Origin: Rhodopirellula sp.
Lineage (GTDB): Bacteria > Planctomycetota > Planctomycetia > Pirellulales > Thermoguttaceae
Reading direction: 5' to 3'
Assembly: GCA_012728855.1 (NCBI GenBank)
Contig: JAAYEH010000046.1
Coordinates: 1 to 62,076, forward strand
DNA length: 62,076 nt
In this document: one piece after another, positions 8,647-17,880 of the stretch
Numbering within the stretch: the first letter of the stretch is position 1
Layout of the letters: each line of letters begins with the position of its first letter
Notes under the pieces: model-generated
Seen by the model: the letters and a program-made list of their open reading frames with translations, nothing else
Databases searched by the model: none
Told to the model about the DNA's origin: nothing
Translations under genes and position numbers: made by a program

Positions 8647-9459
8647 CTAGGCGGGCAAAAGGATCTCTCCGCGCCCCAGAGCGAGCAAGTCTCCGTGAAA
8701 CAGTTCCCACTCGGCCGGTGCTGGATCCACCGGACACGGATACCCTTGCTGCCGCAGCCAACCGAGCAGCATGACCAGGAAAACCGGGCGGAAGCGGCAA
8801 GCATGACGGAACGTGGGCAAAAGCGGCGGACGCTCGGGGCCGAAAAGCCCGATCGTTCCGCGCCGCATGGCGGCGCCGTGACGGATGCCGGAAGGTCCGA
8901 AGACGAGAATCGTCCCGGCAATCATCTCCAGGCCGACGGCATCGGCCGCGCCGCCCACGGCGATCAGCCCCCGCCGCATCGAGTGGCCGATCGCGTTTCC
9001 GGCCGGCCCATGAACGAGGATCGTCCCGCCACTCATGCCGCGCGGGCTGCCCCGATAGGCCGCGCCAACGCTATCGCCCGCGCGACCCAGGACTTCGATC
9101 CGCCCGCCGTGCGTCTGCGCTCCCAACCAGTCGCCGACGTTACCTTCGATGAGAATGCTGCCGCCGGTCATTTCACTTCCCACGTGCCGCCCGGCGCTGC
9201 CGGCCACGCGGATCTCGCCCGAGTCCATACCGGACCCGATGCGGTGGACGCCGGAGAGGTCGCCCTCAAACTCGATCCGCTCGTCGGATGGGTCGCCGGA
9301 GACCTCGAACATCTCGGCCAACGGCAGCCTCCGGTTGCCGTGAAAGATCTCCAGGCGGCGGATGTCGTCCCGTGGCTTGTCGCGAACGGCCGATGGGATC
9401 AATCCGTCGATCTCCACGGGAATAGGCGTCTCTCCTTGGTAGCGAAGGCGAAGCGGCAT
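8647..9459 (-). CDS. fhcC: FhcC: formyltransferase/hydrolase complex subunit C (FwdC/FmdC-like)
   Basis: This protein has 270 residues. Its middle consists of repeated glycine-rich beta-helix turns such as GEIRVAGSAGRHVGSEMTGG and GGTILVHGPAGNAIGHSMRRG, as in subunit C of formylmethanofuran dehydrogenase and of the bacterial formyltransferase/hydrolase complex. In H4MPT-linked C1 metabolism that complex releases formate from formyl-H4MPT. GltB C-terminal domains share this fold, but the length and the C-terminal extension fit FhcC. The ATG at 9459 gives the family-typical start (MPLRLRYQGETPIPVE); longer upstream frames cross the divergent promoter region. No fhcA, fhcB or fhcD lies nearby, so partners must be elsewhere. 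It converges with ovoA, and 8490-8646 holds no clear gene. Confidence 0.85.
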   Translation of the reverse strand: MPLRLRYQGETPIPVEIDGLIPSAVRDKPRDDIRRLEIFHGNRRLPLAEMFEVSGDPSDERIEFEGDLSGVHRIGSGMDSGEIRVAGSAGRHVGSEMTGGSILIEGNVGDWLGAQTHGGRIEVLGRAGDSVGAAYRGSPRGMSGGTILVHGPAGNAIGHSMRRGLIAVGGAADAVGLEMIAGTILVFGPSGIRHGAAMRRGTIGLFGPERPPLLPTFRHACRFRPVFLVMLLGWLRQQGYPCPVDPAPAEWELFHGDLLALGRGEILLPA

Positions 9460-9631
9460 GGGACGATTCGTTCGTGGGAGGTTGTTCCTGCTGTATTGTA
9501 CCGCACCAGGCATGACCGAAGCGAGTCCGAGATAGGAACATTTCGCATTGTACACTTGCAATGGGGAGCCTGATCGGCCAAGCTTAGGGGCGGTTCTGGA
9601 ACATGACTGCGCGCCCCAAACGAGGATAGAC

Positions 9632-10828
9632 ATGGGCAAGACAACCTCCCGCAGCCTGCGCGGCTCGGCCTGTTTCTTCGGGCGATGCTCGGCCGCAACG
9701 AGGTCTGCCCTGCTCTTCGGGTTCGGGCTTGTCCTTCTGATCGGCCCGCCGGCAACGGCATGGTCGCAGCAGGCCGTGAGTTCGGCGGCGACCGAGCCAA
9801 TCGCCCGGGCGGTTCTCATGGAGATCGACGCCGGGCTTTTCCCGGGCGCCGTGGTACTTGTGGGCCGTCGTGGCGATGTGCTCTACCATGAGGCGTTCGG
9901 CCTGGCCCAGGTCGTTCCCGATCAGGTGAAGATGCAGAGAGACTCGCTGTTCGGCCTGGCGAGCGTTACCAAGGTCGTGGCGACGGGAACCGCGTTCGGG
10001 ATTTGCGTCGACGACGGCCTGCTCGATTTCGCCATGCCGGTTCGCGATGCCCTGCCGGAGCTTCGCGGAGAGGGCATCGACGCCGTCACGGTCCGGCACT
10101 TGGCCACCCACACCTCGGGCTTCGCGAATACGAAGTATCATGGCCGGGTTGAGGGTGAGGCCATGCTGGAAATGATGCTGGGGGCATCGCCGCAATGGAC
10201 GGCCGGCACGCACTACGAGTATTGCTGTCTGAACATGATCTTGCTGGGCCGGGCAGTGGAACGAGCCAGCGGCAAACGGTTGGATGTCTTTTGCCGCGAG
10301 AGGATCTTCGAGCCGCTGGGCATGCACGACACGGCATTCGGCCCCGTCCCCCCCTCGCCGCGCGTGGTGCCTTCCGGCGCGCCGAAGCTTGGCGAAATCG
10401 AGGACGGCCAGGCACGCGCTGCCGGAAGGCCCGTGGGCAACGCCGGCCTGTTCAGCACGGCGGCCGACCTGGCGCGCTTCGCCGAAATGATGCTCGGCGA
10501 AGGAAGGCTTGGCGACACGATAGTTCTCCGCCGGGCAACCCATGAGAAGATGACCCGCAACCTGCTCGCTCCCCCACTGCCCGCCCGGGGGTTCTGCTGG
10601 GAAATGGACCTGCAGGCGTCGCATCGCCCGAAGAGGTTGTCTCCCAGCGCCTACGGCCACAGCGGCCACACGGGCCAGTCCCTCTGGATCGATCCGGAGA
10701 AGCAGGTTTACCTCATCGTTCTGACCAATCGCAATCACCCCAAGATGGTCGGCGGCGACCGGAAGCTCCAGCAGTATCAGGCAAGGGCGAGGATCGGCGA
10801 TGCCGCGCTGGAATTTCTCGGATATTGA
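9632..10828 (+). CDS. Exported serine hydrolase, beta-lactamase/class C PBP fold
   Basis: This protein has 398 residues. Arg-rich N-terminus then a hydrophobic stretch (ALLFGFGLVLLIGPPATAWS) indicates a signal peptide. The beta-lactamase family serine is in LASVTKVVATG (SxxK). The second motif lies in YEYCCLNMILLG, where the usual YxN appears as YCCLN, and the third near GHSGHTGQ. Such enzymes act as esterases or D-aminopeptidases; sequence alone does not give the substrate, and antibiotic resistance should not be assumed. GAGGA six bases before the ATG supports the start. It is divergent from fhcC, with 172 bases between the start codons. Confidence 0.88.
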   Translation: MGKTTSRSLRGSACFFGRCSAATRSALLFGFGLVLLIGPPATAWSQQAVSSAATEPIARAVLMEIDAGLFPGAVVLVGRRGDVLYHEAFGLAQVVPDQVKMQRDSLFGLASVTKVVATGTAFGICVDDGLLDFAMPVRDALPELRGEGIDAVTVRHLATHTSGFANTKYHGRVEGEAMLEMMLGASPQWTAGTHYEYCCLNMILLGRAVERASGKRLDVFCRERIFEPLGMHDTAFGPVPPSPRVVPSGAPKLGEIEDGQARAAGRPVGNAGLFSTAADLARFAEMMLGEGRLGDTIVLRRATHEKMTRNLLAPPLPARGFCWEMDLQASHRPKRLSPSAYGHSGHTGQSLWIDPEKQVYLIVLTNRNHPKMVGGDRKLQQYQARARIGDAALEFLGY

Positions 10829-10898
10829 CCTATTCGTCATTTGTCATTTGTTATTTGTCATTCCTGGGCTTAACACAGTTCTCTTGGAGATACCACCA

Positions 10899-11241
10899 TG
10901 TTCAGCAGAACCATCGTTTCGATCCTTTTCGTCACCGGTTGGTCGGCCGCGGCGGTCGGGGCGGAGAACTCTTCGGTGACGATCGTCCCCGTCCCGAAAA
11001 GATGGAGATTGGCCAAGGCGCCTTCACTCTCACGCCGACGACGACGATAGGGGTATTCGCCCGGAGCCGCGATGTCGGCGAGTACCTCGCCGAGAAGCTG
11101 AGGATCCCCTCCGGCTTTCCGCTGGCGGTTTGCGAATTGGCGGCGAACGAGGATTCCGCCGGCGGCATCGTGCTCAAGGCGGAGTCCGGCAAATCGCACC
11201 TCGGCCCCGTAAGGCACGAGCTGACGGTTTCGCGGGGCGGC
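10899..11241 (+). pseudogene. GH20 beta-N-acetylhexosaminidase, N-terminal remnant
   Basis: An ATG opens a signal-peptide-like start (MFSRTIVSILFVTGWSAAAVGA). After SSVTIVPVP a missing base at about 10997 shifts the frame, and similarity resumes with EKMEIGQGAFTLTPTTTIGV, RSRDVGEYLAEKLR, GGIVLKAESGK and HELTVSRGG. These are features of the N-terminal non-catalytic domain of GH20 hexosaminidases. The match ends near 11241 and the entire catalytic barrel is absent. Its remains abut the tail of a NagX-like gene on the other strand, a plausible partner in GlcNAc use. Confidence 0.7.
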
Positions 11242-11310
11242 AGCGTGCCGCAGAGCATCCAGGGGTCGTCTGTGGCGTGGACGAAGGAGTCGAGCACGCC
11301 GAGGAGCGGA

Positions 11311-12615
11311 TCAGACGCGAATGAAGAACTGCTGGCGGTAAAGCCAGAAGGCTATGAGCCAGAAGAGGACGAATGCGGTCGTCGGTTCGATTACCCGTCC
11401 GAACATGCCATTGGCCAGTAATTCGGAGCCGAAGAGAGTTTCCAGCAGGCCGCCGAAGTGGACGTGGACCGTCTTGACGGCCCATGGTCGCAGCAATTGG
11501 CCCATCAGGTACATGGCCAGGGAATTCATGCCCACGACGCCCAGTGGAAAGGCGAGCCATCTGAGCGGCAGCAAGTCGAAGACGAAATAAAACGCCGCCA
11601 ACATCCAGACGACGTAGGCGCCGCTGAACAGCACCCAGGAGGGCGTCCAGATCCGTTTTACTACCGGACAAGCAAACTCGGCGGCCAAGAGGGCCAACGC
11701 CATGCAGGCGGCGCCGCCGATAACGAGAATGCCGAACTTCTGCCAGGATTTCCACCGGCTGCGAAGCAATTGGCCGCAGAATACTCCCAGCAGCATTGTG
11801 GCGATCGACGGCACGAAGTTCAACGTAAGGTAACCGCCCGCATTGTATTCGAACGGTTTTCCATCGGGCCGCGGGAAGAGGTTCAAGAACCAGCGATCGA
11901 ACTGGTGGGCAATGTTGGCATTCTTGGACCAGGGGGCGAACCGGCCCTCGAACACCGTGTCATCGGTGGCCTCGACTGCCGCGTAGTCGTAGTCCGCCGG
12001 CGGCGTGAAGCTGAAGAAAAAGAGCCAATAGCCGGCGAGGAGCACGGCAAAAGCCGCCGCCTGCACGAACCATCGGCGGCCGAGAAGCAGGTAGACGAAG
12101 ACATAGCCCAGGCCGATCTGCGCCAGCACGTTGGGGAAGACCCAATGGGTGGTCGACGTGTTTTGCGATGACAGAAACACGCCCAAGAGCACCAGCGCCA
12201 GTCCTCGCCACATGGCATGCGCCAGCCGCCGCCCGCGCGAGTGGCCGAGCGACTCACGACGGGCGTAGGAAAAAGGCATGGCCACGCCGGCCATGAACAT
12301 GAAGGAGGGCTGGATCAGATCCCAAAACGAAACGCCCATCCAGCCGGACCGACTCACCCAGGCCGGATGCTCGAAGTGGAAGCTGAGCGATTGCCAGAAA
12401 TCGTAGTCGAGCGTTCGCCAGACCGGCGCATCGGCGGGAAGTTGCGCCAACCGCGCGATGCCGAAGCCGGAGGCCGCCAGCATCACCATGATGAAACCGC
12501 GATAGGCGTCGAGCGAGACCAGGCGACGGGGCTTCGCGGTGACCGATTCCGCCGTGCCGCGCGAGGCGGTATCCGGTGTGGACTCGGTGTCCTCAAGGCG
12601 ATTGGAATCTGTCAT
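11311..12615 (-). CDS. NagX-like acyltransferase, DUF5009 (heparan-alpha-glucosaminide N-acetyltransferase type)
   Basis: This is a 434-residue integral membrane protein. After a hydrophilic N-terminus of about 30 residues comes RRLVSLDAYRGFIMVMLAASG, the typical DUF1624/DUF5009 opening, then PAWVSRSGWMGVSFWDLIQPSFMFMAGVAMPFSY and around nine to ten hydrophobic segments. Relatives include the NagX proteins of chitin/GlcNAc utilisation clusters and the lysosomal heparan acetyltransferase HGSNAT, which move an acetyl group across the membrane. It appears complete to the stop. The neighbouring GH20 pseudogene fits an amino-sugar role, but the substrate is not proven. It is divergent from the small secreted gene at 12800. 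Confidence 0.88.
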   Translation of the reverse strand: MTDSNRLEDTESTPDTASRGTAESVTAKPRRLVSLDAYRGFIMVMLAASGFGIARLAQLPADAPVWRTLDYDFWQSLSFHFEHPAWVSRSGWMGVSFWDLIQPSFMFMAGVAMPFSYARRESLGHSRGRRLAHAMWRGLALVLLGVFLSSQNTSTTHWVFPNVLAQIGLGYVFVYLLLGRRWFVQAAAFAVLLAGYWLFFFSFTPPADYDYAAVEATDDTVFEGRFAPWSKNANIAHQFDRWFLNLFPRPDGKPFEYNAGGYLTLNFVPSIATMLLGVFCGQLLRSRWKSWQKFGILVIGGAACMALALLAAEFACPVVKRIWTPSWVLFSGAYVVWMLAAFYFVFDLLPLRWLAFPLGVVGMNSLAMYLMGQLLRPWAVKTVHVHFGGLLETLFGSELLANGMFGRVIEPTTAFVLFWLIAFWLYRQQFFIRV

Positions 12616-12799
12616 CGTGGCTTGTCCTCAAGGGAGTGCTGATCGCGTCAGGATAACAGAATGCCTTTCCGCGGGAAAGAAGGCCAACTCTCCTGGCAAG
12701 GACTGTCTTCTTCACGGTCGCTTGCGGGATACCGCCCGGTTTGCGATATTGGCCAAGAAAGGGCTTTGCGAGCCGCAGCATAGCTCGGAGGCATTGATC

Positions 12800-13233
12800 A
12801 TGAAACGTGCCGTCTGTGGACTCCTGCTTGCCATCTCATCGGCAACGGCCGGATGGGCAAGCGAAATCATTCTCGACAACCGCAGCCCGTGGCGGAGCCG
12901 GAAGAAGCCGAGCCGACCAAGCCCCAGCCGACGCCACGCCTTCCCGCTCCGGCGCGCCGACCACCGCAGCCCACGGGCCTCGAGTCTGCAGACTCACCGC
13001 CGGCGACACTTCCCGCAACCGGCAGTGAATTCTCCTGCGAAAGCGCCTCGCCGTTGCTGGCCGAAACCAAGACGGGTGATAGAATGGAAATGGCCGAGGA
13101 CGCCAATGCCCAACGGCCAATCGTTCGTCAGGCAGTTGCGCCGGCTCACGGTGAGCCGGCGATCACTTCGTGGTTCAGGAGGTCATTTACTCCACTCATT
13201 TCACTCGCGAAAACGGCAATAGTCTCGGGTTGA
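12800..13233 (+). pseudogene. Small secreted proline-rich protein, frame disrupted
   Basis: GGAGG at 12787-12791 stands eight bases ahead of an ATG that begins MKRAVCGLLLAISSATAGWAS, a clear signal peptide. The frame then becomes an Arg-rich low-complexity translation. The next frame, from about 12880, reads EPEEAEPTKPQPTPRLPAPA, a more credible Pro/Glu-rich exported protein, and stops at 13231-13233. A frameshift near 12870-12890 is the simplest explanation. If the first frame is real, the product is a 140-residue basic protein instead. No family is recognised. Confidence 0.4.
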
Positions 13234-13390
13234 TGACACGGTGAACTCTCAGCTATTTGTGGCAGTAGCGGAAAAACAGGGATTTTTGCCCCCGCTTGCG
13301 TCACAGCGTCTATCCGTCTAGCCTATACGAGATGAAACAAGGCATCATCACCCGGATCGACGCACCAGGTAGTTGAAGAGGAGGATTCCC

Positions 13391-15550
13391 ATGATCCGTT
13401 CGTGGCTCGCTCGAGAAATCGCCGCTCTGCTGGTTTTGGCCTTTGCCGGGGTCGGCGCCGTGTACGGCCAGTCGGGCAAGAACCTCTCGCTGGAGCAGCT
13501 CCGCCAGAAGCGAAGCGAACTGGCCCGACAACCTCGCCGCATCATCATGAACAATGACGGATGCGACGTGATCTATTTCCCGAAGAAGGAGAAGGTGACG
13601 GTCGAGGCGTTCCTCGCCAAGCGGACCACGCCGCTGGCGGGCACCCAAGTCGGCGCGATCGCCTTCTGCCCGACCAGCTCGGGTTTCAGCTACTTCACGC
13701 ACGACACCAAGGTCGGCACCGTGCTGGCCCGCTCCGGAGACGAGTTCGGCATTCAGCCCGACAGCCGCAACATCGCCCAAGATCTGATCGACCTGGGGAC
13801 CGATTGTTTCGAGGCCGTGCTCCGTTTCGGCCACGAGCACGACATGGAGGTCTTCTGGTCGATGCGAATGAACGACACGCACGACGCCTCGCATCATCCC
13901 GACAAGCCGTATTACCTCTTTCCGCCGCTGAAGTACGAGCATCCCGACTGGCTGGTGGGAGATCCGATCAAGCGGACGCCCTTCGGCCGTTGGAGTTCCG
14001 TCGATTACGCCCGGCCGGAGATCCGTGAATTGGCCTTTCGCTACATCGAGGAGGCCTGCCGCAACTACGATCTCGACGGAGTCGAACTCGATTTCTTCCG
14101 CCACCTCTGCTACTTCAAAAGCACGGCGATGGGAGGTGAAGCCGGCGACGACGAACGGGAAATGATGACCGAGTTGATGCGGCGGGTGCGAACGATGACC
14201 GAAGAAGTCGGCCGCGAGCGAGGCCGGCCGATACTCGTCCTGATGCGGGTGCCGGACTCGGTCGGGTACTGCCGGGATATGGGCTTCGACATCGAGCGAT
14301 GGTTGAGCGAAGGGCTGCTGGACATCCTGGTCACCACCTGCTACTTCCGGCTCAACCCGTGGGAGTACAGCGTCGATCTCGGACACAAGCACCATGTGCC
14401 GGTCTATCCGTGCTTGAGCGACTCGCGGGTTCTTGGCGAGACGCGTTTTCGTCGCGGATCCACCGCCGGCTACCGCGGTCGCGCTATGAACGCCTGGACC
14501 GCCGGCGCGGATGGTTTGCACGTATTCAACAGCTTTGACCCCAACGCCCCGATCTGGCGGGAAATCGGCGATCCTGAAGCGCTGTTGCCGATGGACAAGC
14601 TCTACTTCGTCACCGTTCGCGACGACGACCCGCAGCGGTTCCTCGCCAAGGGGCGCGAGTATCGCACCGTGCCTCACTTCGGACCCTCGCACCCGCGGCT
14701 GGTGACGGCGAGCGAACCCGTCGCGTTGCCGATCCGGATCGGCGACGATTTCGAAGCGGCCCGGCGCCGAGGGTATCGGCCTAAGGTCACCCTGCATCTC
14801 GAACTGCCGGCCATCCGCAAGGCCGGGCAACTTCACGTCAAGCTCAACGGCAACGAATTGAGCGACGGCGCGTTGGACCGGGGCTGGATCGACTATGCGG
14901 TATCGCCGTCCGCGCTGAAGCAAGGCGAGAACATCGTCGACATTGCGGTCAAGCCGGCGGCGCTCGATCCTGGCGAATGGAGCGTCACGTACGACGGCAG
15001 CGAGAAGCCGGGCCGGCCCTGGGATCGCGACCGCGGCTCGCCGCGGACGCACGAAGAACTTGTCGATGGCGCGATTTTCCTGGCCGATCGCGGCGAGGTT
15101 TCCGGCGACTACCTCTACTATCGCTACGCATGGGGCGCCGACCCCGGCGGCGACGCAGCGGTCGTAGCCCGCGCCAAGGTGAAGTCCGGGTCGAGCTTCC
15201 TCATCGTCAGCAACGGCGAGAGTGGGGAACGGCTCAGCCTCTGGCCCGACCGCATCGAACTCTATCACGACCGATCGAAGCAGTTCAAGATGGACACGAC
15301 CGACGATTTCCACGAGTATCGTATGGAGTTGGCCGGCAAGGACGTAAAAGTGTACGTCGACAGTGAACTGCGAATCGACGCGCCCGGCGCACTAGCGCCT
15401 CGTGCCGGCTATTCGGTCAACCAGGTCTCGTTTGGCGCGGCCAATAGCGGGATGGTCGGAGAGGCCTGGTGGGACGAGGTCAAAGCACGCGCCAGTGGCC
15501 TTGCCTGTCGAGATCTAGTCGTGCGTGTGGCCTACGAAAAGGCCGAGTAA
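13391..15550 (+). CDS. Exported TIM-barrel glycosidase-like protein with C-terminal laminin-G-like domain (paralogue of 29603-31720)
   Basis: This protein has 719 residues. A signal peptide (IAALLVLAFAGVGAVYG) precedes a long domain with barrel-like strands: IIMNNDGCDVIYF, DMEVFWSMRMNDTHDA, YDLDGVELDFFRHLCYF, RGRPILVLMRVPDSVGYC and HVPVYPCLSDSR. The DGVELDFFRH strand carries acidic residues of the kind that serve as catalytic residues in glycoside-hydrolase-like barrels. The last 200 residues contain beta-rich phrases (YLYYRYAWGADP, SFLIVSNGESGERLSLWPDRIELY, KVYVDSELRIDAPG) like a concanavalin/laminin-G carbohydrate-binding fold. The ATG at 13391 follows AGGAGG; an earlier ATG at 13373 lacks one. 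The fold is an inference from strand patterns and no substrate is assigned. Confidence 0.75.
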   Translation: MIRSWLAREIAALLVLAFAGVGAVYGQSGKNLSLEQLRQKRSELARQPRRIIMNNDGCDVIYFPKKEKVTVEAFLAKRTTPLAGTQVGAIAFCPTSSGFSYFTHDTKVGTVLARSGDEFGIQPDSRNIAQDLIDLGTDCFEAVLRFGHEHDMEVFWSMRMNDTHDASHHPDKPYYLFPPLKYEHPDWLVGDPIKRTPFGRWSSVDYARPEIRELAFRYIEEACRNYDLDGVELDFFRHLCYFKSTAMGGEAGDDEREMMTELMRRVRTMTEEVGRERGRPILVLMRVPDSVGYCRDMGFDIERWLSEGLLDILVTTCYFRLNPWEYSVDLGHKHHVPVYPCLSDSRVLGETRFRRGSTAGYRGRAMNAWTAGADGLHVFNSFDPNAPIWREIGDPEALLPMDKLYFVTVRDDDPQRFLAKGREYRTVPHFGPSHPRLVTASEPVALPIRIGDDFEAARRRGYRPKVTLHLELPAIRKAGQLHVKLNGNELSDGALDRGWIDYAVSPSALKQGENIVDIAVKPAALDPGEWSVTYDGSEKPGRPWDRDRGSPRTHEELVDGAIFLADRGEVSGDYLYYRYAWGADPGGDAAVVARAKVKSGSSFLIVSNGESGERLSLWPDRIELYHDRSKQFKMDTTDDFHEYRMELAGKDVKVYVDSELRIDAPGALAPRAGYSVNQVSFGAANSGMVGEAWWDEVKARASGLACRDLVVRVAYEKAE

Positions 15551-15586
15551 CAAGGCGAGCGGCTGAAAGGAATCTACCCGCGCGGA

Positions 15587-15762
15587 CGTAGCCTGACTCT
15601 CCGAGTCGGGTTCTGGAAGCCAGACCCGACTCGGAGAATCAGGCTACGAATTTCTGCCGGTCGCCCAAGCACGTCAGGCGTTCCGGCCTGCCCCCGCAAG
15701 AACATTAGGTTTGCCAGCCTGACCGCGCGTTGCTGTCAGGCTGGAGAGCCTGACGTACTTGA
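15587..15762. repeat. Cluster of palindromic intergenic repeats (CGTAGCCTGA and CGTCAGGC families)
   Basis: Bases 15587-15648 form a long hairpin: CGTAGCCTGACTCTCCGAGT faces ACTCGGAGAATCAGGCTACG. Further on, CGTCAGGC and GCCTGACGTA motifs surround GGTTTGCCAGCCTGAC and GTCAGGCTGGAGAGCCTGAC. The second family recurs near 17890 and 57161. These follow the exported glycosidase-like gene and precede glyA. A transcript terminator or mobile short repeat are both possible. Confidence 0.65.
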
Positions 15763-15948
15763 CATCCCGCTGCCTGGCCCCTGGAAGCGGGGGGCTGTTG
15801 CATCGAGGCAAGCGGCTGCGGTGTTTCCCCGTCTGCTTCCCCCGGTGGGTTGTTTCGGCCTGCGAGCAACGGTATCTTAAATCGATTCGGCATCGTCCGC
15901 CGCGTGTTCGTATTTACCGAGTCGATTTGTCGCAGGAATCACCGTCCC

Positions 15949-17283
15949 ATGCCCGAGTGCTCCGAACGCCACCCGCACCTGAAGCGGTCCGATCCCGAGG
16001 TCTATGCGCTGATCCGCAGGCAGGCCGAGTTGGAGTCGTCCACGCTGAAGATGATCCCCTCGGAGAACTTTGCGTCGTTTTCGGTGCTGGAAGCCAGCGG
16101 CTCGATCCTCACGAACAAGTATTGCGAAGGCTACCCGGGCGCCCGCTATTACGAGGGCAACGAAGCGGTCGATCAGATTGAGAACCTTGCCATCGAGCGC
16201 GCGAAGTCGCTGTTCGGGGCGGAACACGCGAACATGCAGCCCTATTCGGGCTCGCCGGCGAACCAGTCGGTGTATCGGGCCCTCTGCCAGCTCGGCGACA
16301 AGGTCATGGGAATGCCGGTTCCCGGCGGCGGACATCTCACTCACGGCTGGAAAGTGAACTTTTCCGGCAGCGATTACGTGCAGGTGCCCTATGGTCCGGA
16401 TCCCGAGACGGGCTTGATCGATTTTGCCCAGGTTCGCGAGATCGCTCGCCGCGAGCGGCCGAAAATGATCTGGGTTGGGGCGACTTCTTATCCGCGGATC
16501 CTTCAATACGACAAGTTCGCCGAGATCGCCGACGAGGTCGAAGCGTACCTGGTCGCCGATATCGCGCACATCAACGGCCTGATCGTCGCCGGCGTCCACC
16601 CCAACCCCGTCCCCTATTGCGATGTCGTCAGCAGCACGATTCACAAGATGCTCCGAGGGCCTCGCGCGGGGTTTGTCCTCTCGCGGATCGAAGATCGCTA
16701 CCAGGAAAAATACCACGGCCAGACGAAGCTGAACCTGGCCCGGCGGATCGACCGCGCGGTCTTCCCGGGATTGCAGGGCGGGCCGCATATGCATACCATC
16801 GCCGCCATGGCCGTCACCTTCAAGGAAGCGGCAACCGAGGAGTTCCGGCAGTACGGCCGGCAAGTGGTCGATAACTGCCAAGCGCTGGCCGAGGGCTTGC
16901 TGCGACGCGGTTACCGGCTGGTGAGCGGCGGGACCGACAACCACCTGCTCGTCATGGACTTCCGCGCCAACGAATTCACAGGCAAGGACGTAGCCCAAGC
17001 CCTGGCCAAGGCCGGCATTATCTGCAACTTCAACATGGTGCCCGGCGATCCCCGCAAGCCGTTTGTCACCAGCGGCGTGCGGATGGGCACGCCGGCGCTG
17101 ACATCCATGGGCATGAAAGAGCCTGAGATGGACCGCATCGCCGGGTGGATCGACATCGTCTGCCGTAATCTCGGCGACTTGGACTCGTCCGCGGCTAAGC
17201 TGCGAGGTGAAATCGCCGAATGCTGCTCCCATTTCAGCATTCCGGGGATCCGAGATGAAGCCGAAGGCACGTCATCGCTTTAG
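15949..17283 (+). CDS. glyA: Serine hydroxymethyltransferase
   Basis: The enzyme interconverts serine and glycine and charges tetrahydrofolate with a C1 unit, using pyridoxal phosphate. The protein has 444 residues, near the usual 415-450. Seen motifs are LKMIPSENFAS, NKYCEGYPGARYYEGNEAVDQIE, the cofactor-binding VVSSTIHKMLRGPRAG with the Schiff-base lysine, and PGLQGGPHMHTIAAMAV. Some positions differ from standard GlyA (YPRILQYDKFAEIADEVEAYLVADIAHINGLI in place of the usual SAYPR and ADMAHIAGL wording), so it may be a divergent paralogue. The ATG at 15949 gives the family-typical N-terminus; a longer frame from 15850 is unlikely. Palindromic element A begins two bases after its stop. Confidence 0.92.
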   Translation: MPECSERHPHLKRSDPEVYALIRRQAELESSTLKMIPSENFASFSVLEASGSILTNKYCEGYPGARYYEGNEAVDQIENLAIERAKSLFGAEHANMQPYSGSPANQSVYRALCQLGDKVMGMPVPGGGHLTHGWKVNFSGSDYVQVPYGPDPETGLIDFAQVREIARRERPKMIWVGATSYPRILQYDKFAEIADEVEAYLVADIAHINGLIVAGVHPNPVPYCDVVSSTIHKMLRGPRAGFVLSRIEDRYQEKYHGQTKLNLARRIDRAVFPGLQGGPHMHTIAAMAVTFKEAATEEFRQYGRQVVDNCQALAEGLLRRGYRLVSGGTDNHLLVMDFRANEFTGKDVAQALAKAGIICNFNMVPGDPRKPFVTSGVRMGTPALTSMGMKEPEMDRIAGWIDIVCRNLGDLDSSAAKLRGEIAECCSHFSIPGIRDEAEGTSSL

Positions 17284-17284
17284 T

Positions 17285-17423
17285 ATCGGCGAACAAAATA
17301 ACTGTCGGAAAACATTTGCGGAAAGGGGGTAGGGAGTCTTTTTTCCATGTCGGCCGGAAAAAGTCCTATGCATATTGTCAAGCACTGCCCGGCCGACATG
17401 GAAAAAAGACTCCCTGCCCCCTT
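17285..17423. repeat. Palindromic element copy A, at the glyA stop codon
   Basis: The left end ATCGGCGAACAAAATAACTG begins two bases after the glyA TAG. The core, 17323-17423, is a near-perfect hairpin: arms AAGGGGGTAGGGAGTC, TTTTTTCC, ATGTCGGCCGG and their complements, with a loop of about 30 bases containing AAAAAGTCCTATGCAT. No matching right end is visible before the downstream cyclophilin gene. The core would make a very stable RNA hairpin with a U-tract inside its arm. Confidence 0.85.
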
Positions 17424-17448
17424 ACGTTCCACTTACGAAAGGAAAGCC

Positions 17449-17880
17449 GTGAAAATCGCTACCATCGAGACCTCCCAAGGCGCCATCGAGATCGAACTAT
17501 TCGACGATAAAACGCCAAAAACGGTCGCCAATTTCGAGAAACTCGTCGGCCAGGGGTTCTACGACGGTCTGAAGTTCCATCGCGTGATCGATAATTTCAT
17601 GATCCAGGGTGGCTGCCCTCGCGGCGACGGCACGGGAGGCCCCGGCTATCAGTTCGAGGACGAATTCCATCCGGAACTGAAACACGACCGTGCCGGCATT
17701 CTTTCCATGGCCAACGCCGGCCCAAACACCAACGGTTCCCAGTTCTTCATCACCCATGTTCCCACACCGTGGCTGGACGGAAAGCACACCGTTTTCGGTC
17801 GCGTCATCAAGGGCCAGGACGTGGTCAACAAGATCAAAACCGGCAACTTGATGAAGACCGTAACGATTCGCGACGAGTGA
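17449..17880 (+). CDS. Peptidyl-prolyl cis-trans isomerase, cyclophilin type
   Basis: This is a 143-residue single-domain cyclophilin that accelerates proline isomerisation in folding proteins. Conserved residues include [13 protein letters not shown] (catalytic Arg), [20 protein letters not shown] and [13 protein letters not shown]. No signal peptide is present, so it is cytosolic. The start is a GTG at 17449 with AAAGGAAA just ahead; longer upstream frames would translate the palindromic element and are rejected. It follows glyA with only the repeat between them, so the repeat may separate their expression. Confidence 0.92.
   Translation: MKIATIETSQGAIEIELFDDKTPKTVANFEKLVGQGFYDGLKFHRVIDNFMIQGGCPRGDGTGGPGYQFEDEFHPELKHDRAGILSMANAGPNTNGSQFFITHVPTPWLDGKHTVFGRVIKGQDVVNKIKTGNLMKTVTIRDE

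Noticed and set aside
9632..10828. Calling the beta-lactamase-fold gene a resistance gene
   Set aside because: The SxxK motif is shared with esterases and peptidases; the second and third motifs are not those of true beta-lactamases.
13310..15313. A 667-codon open frame antisense to the exported glycosidase-like gene
   Set aside because: Shadow frame of a high-GC gene; the sense strand has a signal peptide, ribosome-binding site and a paralogue at 29.6 kb.
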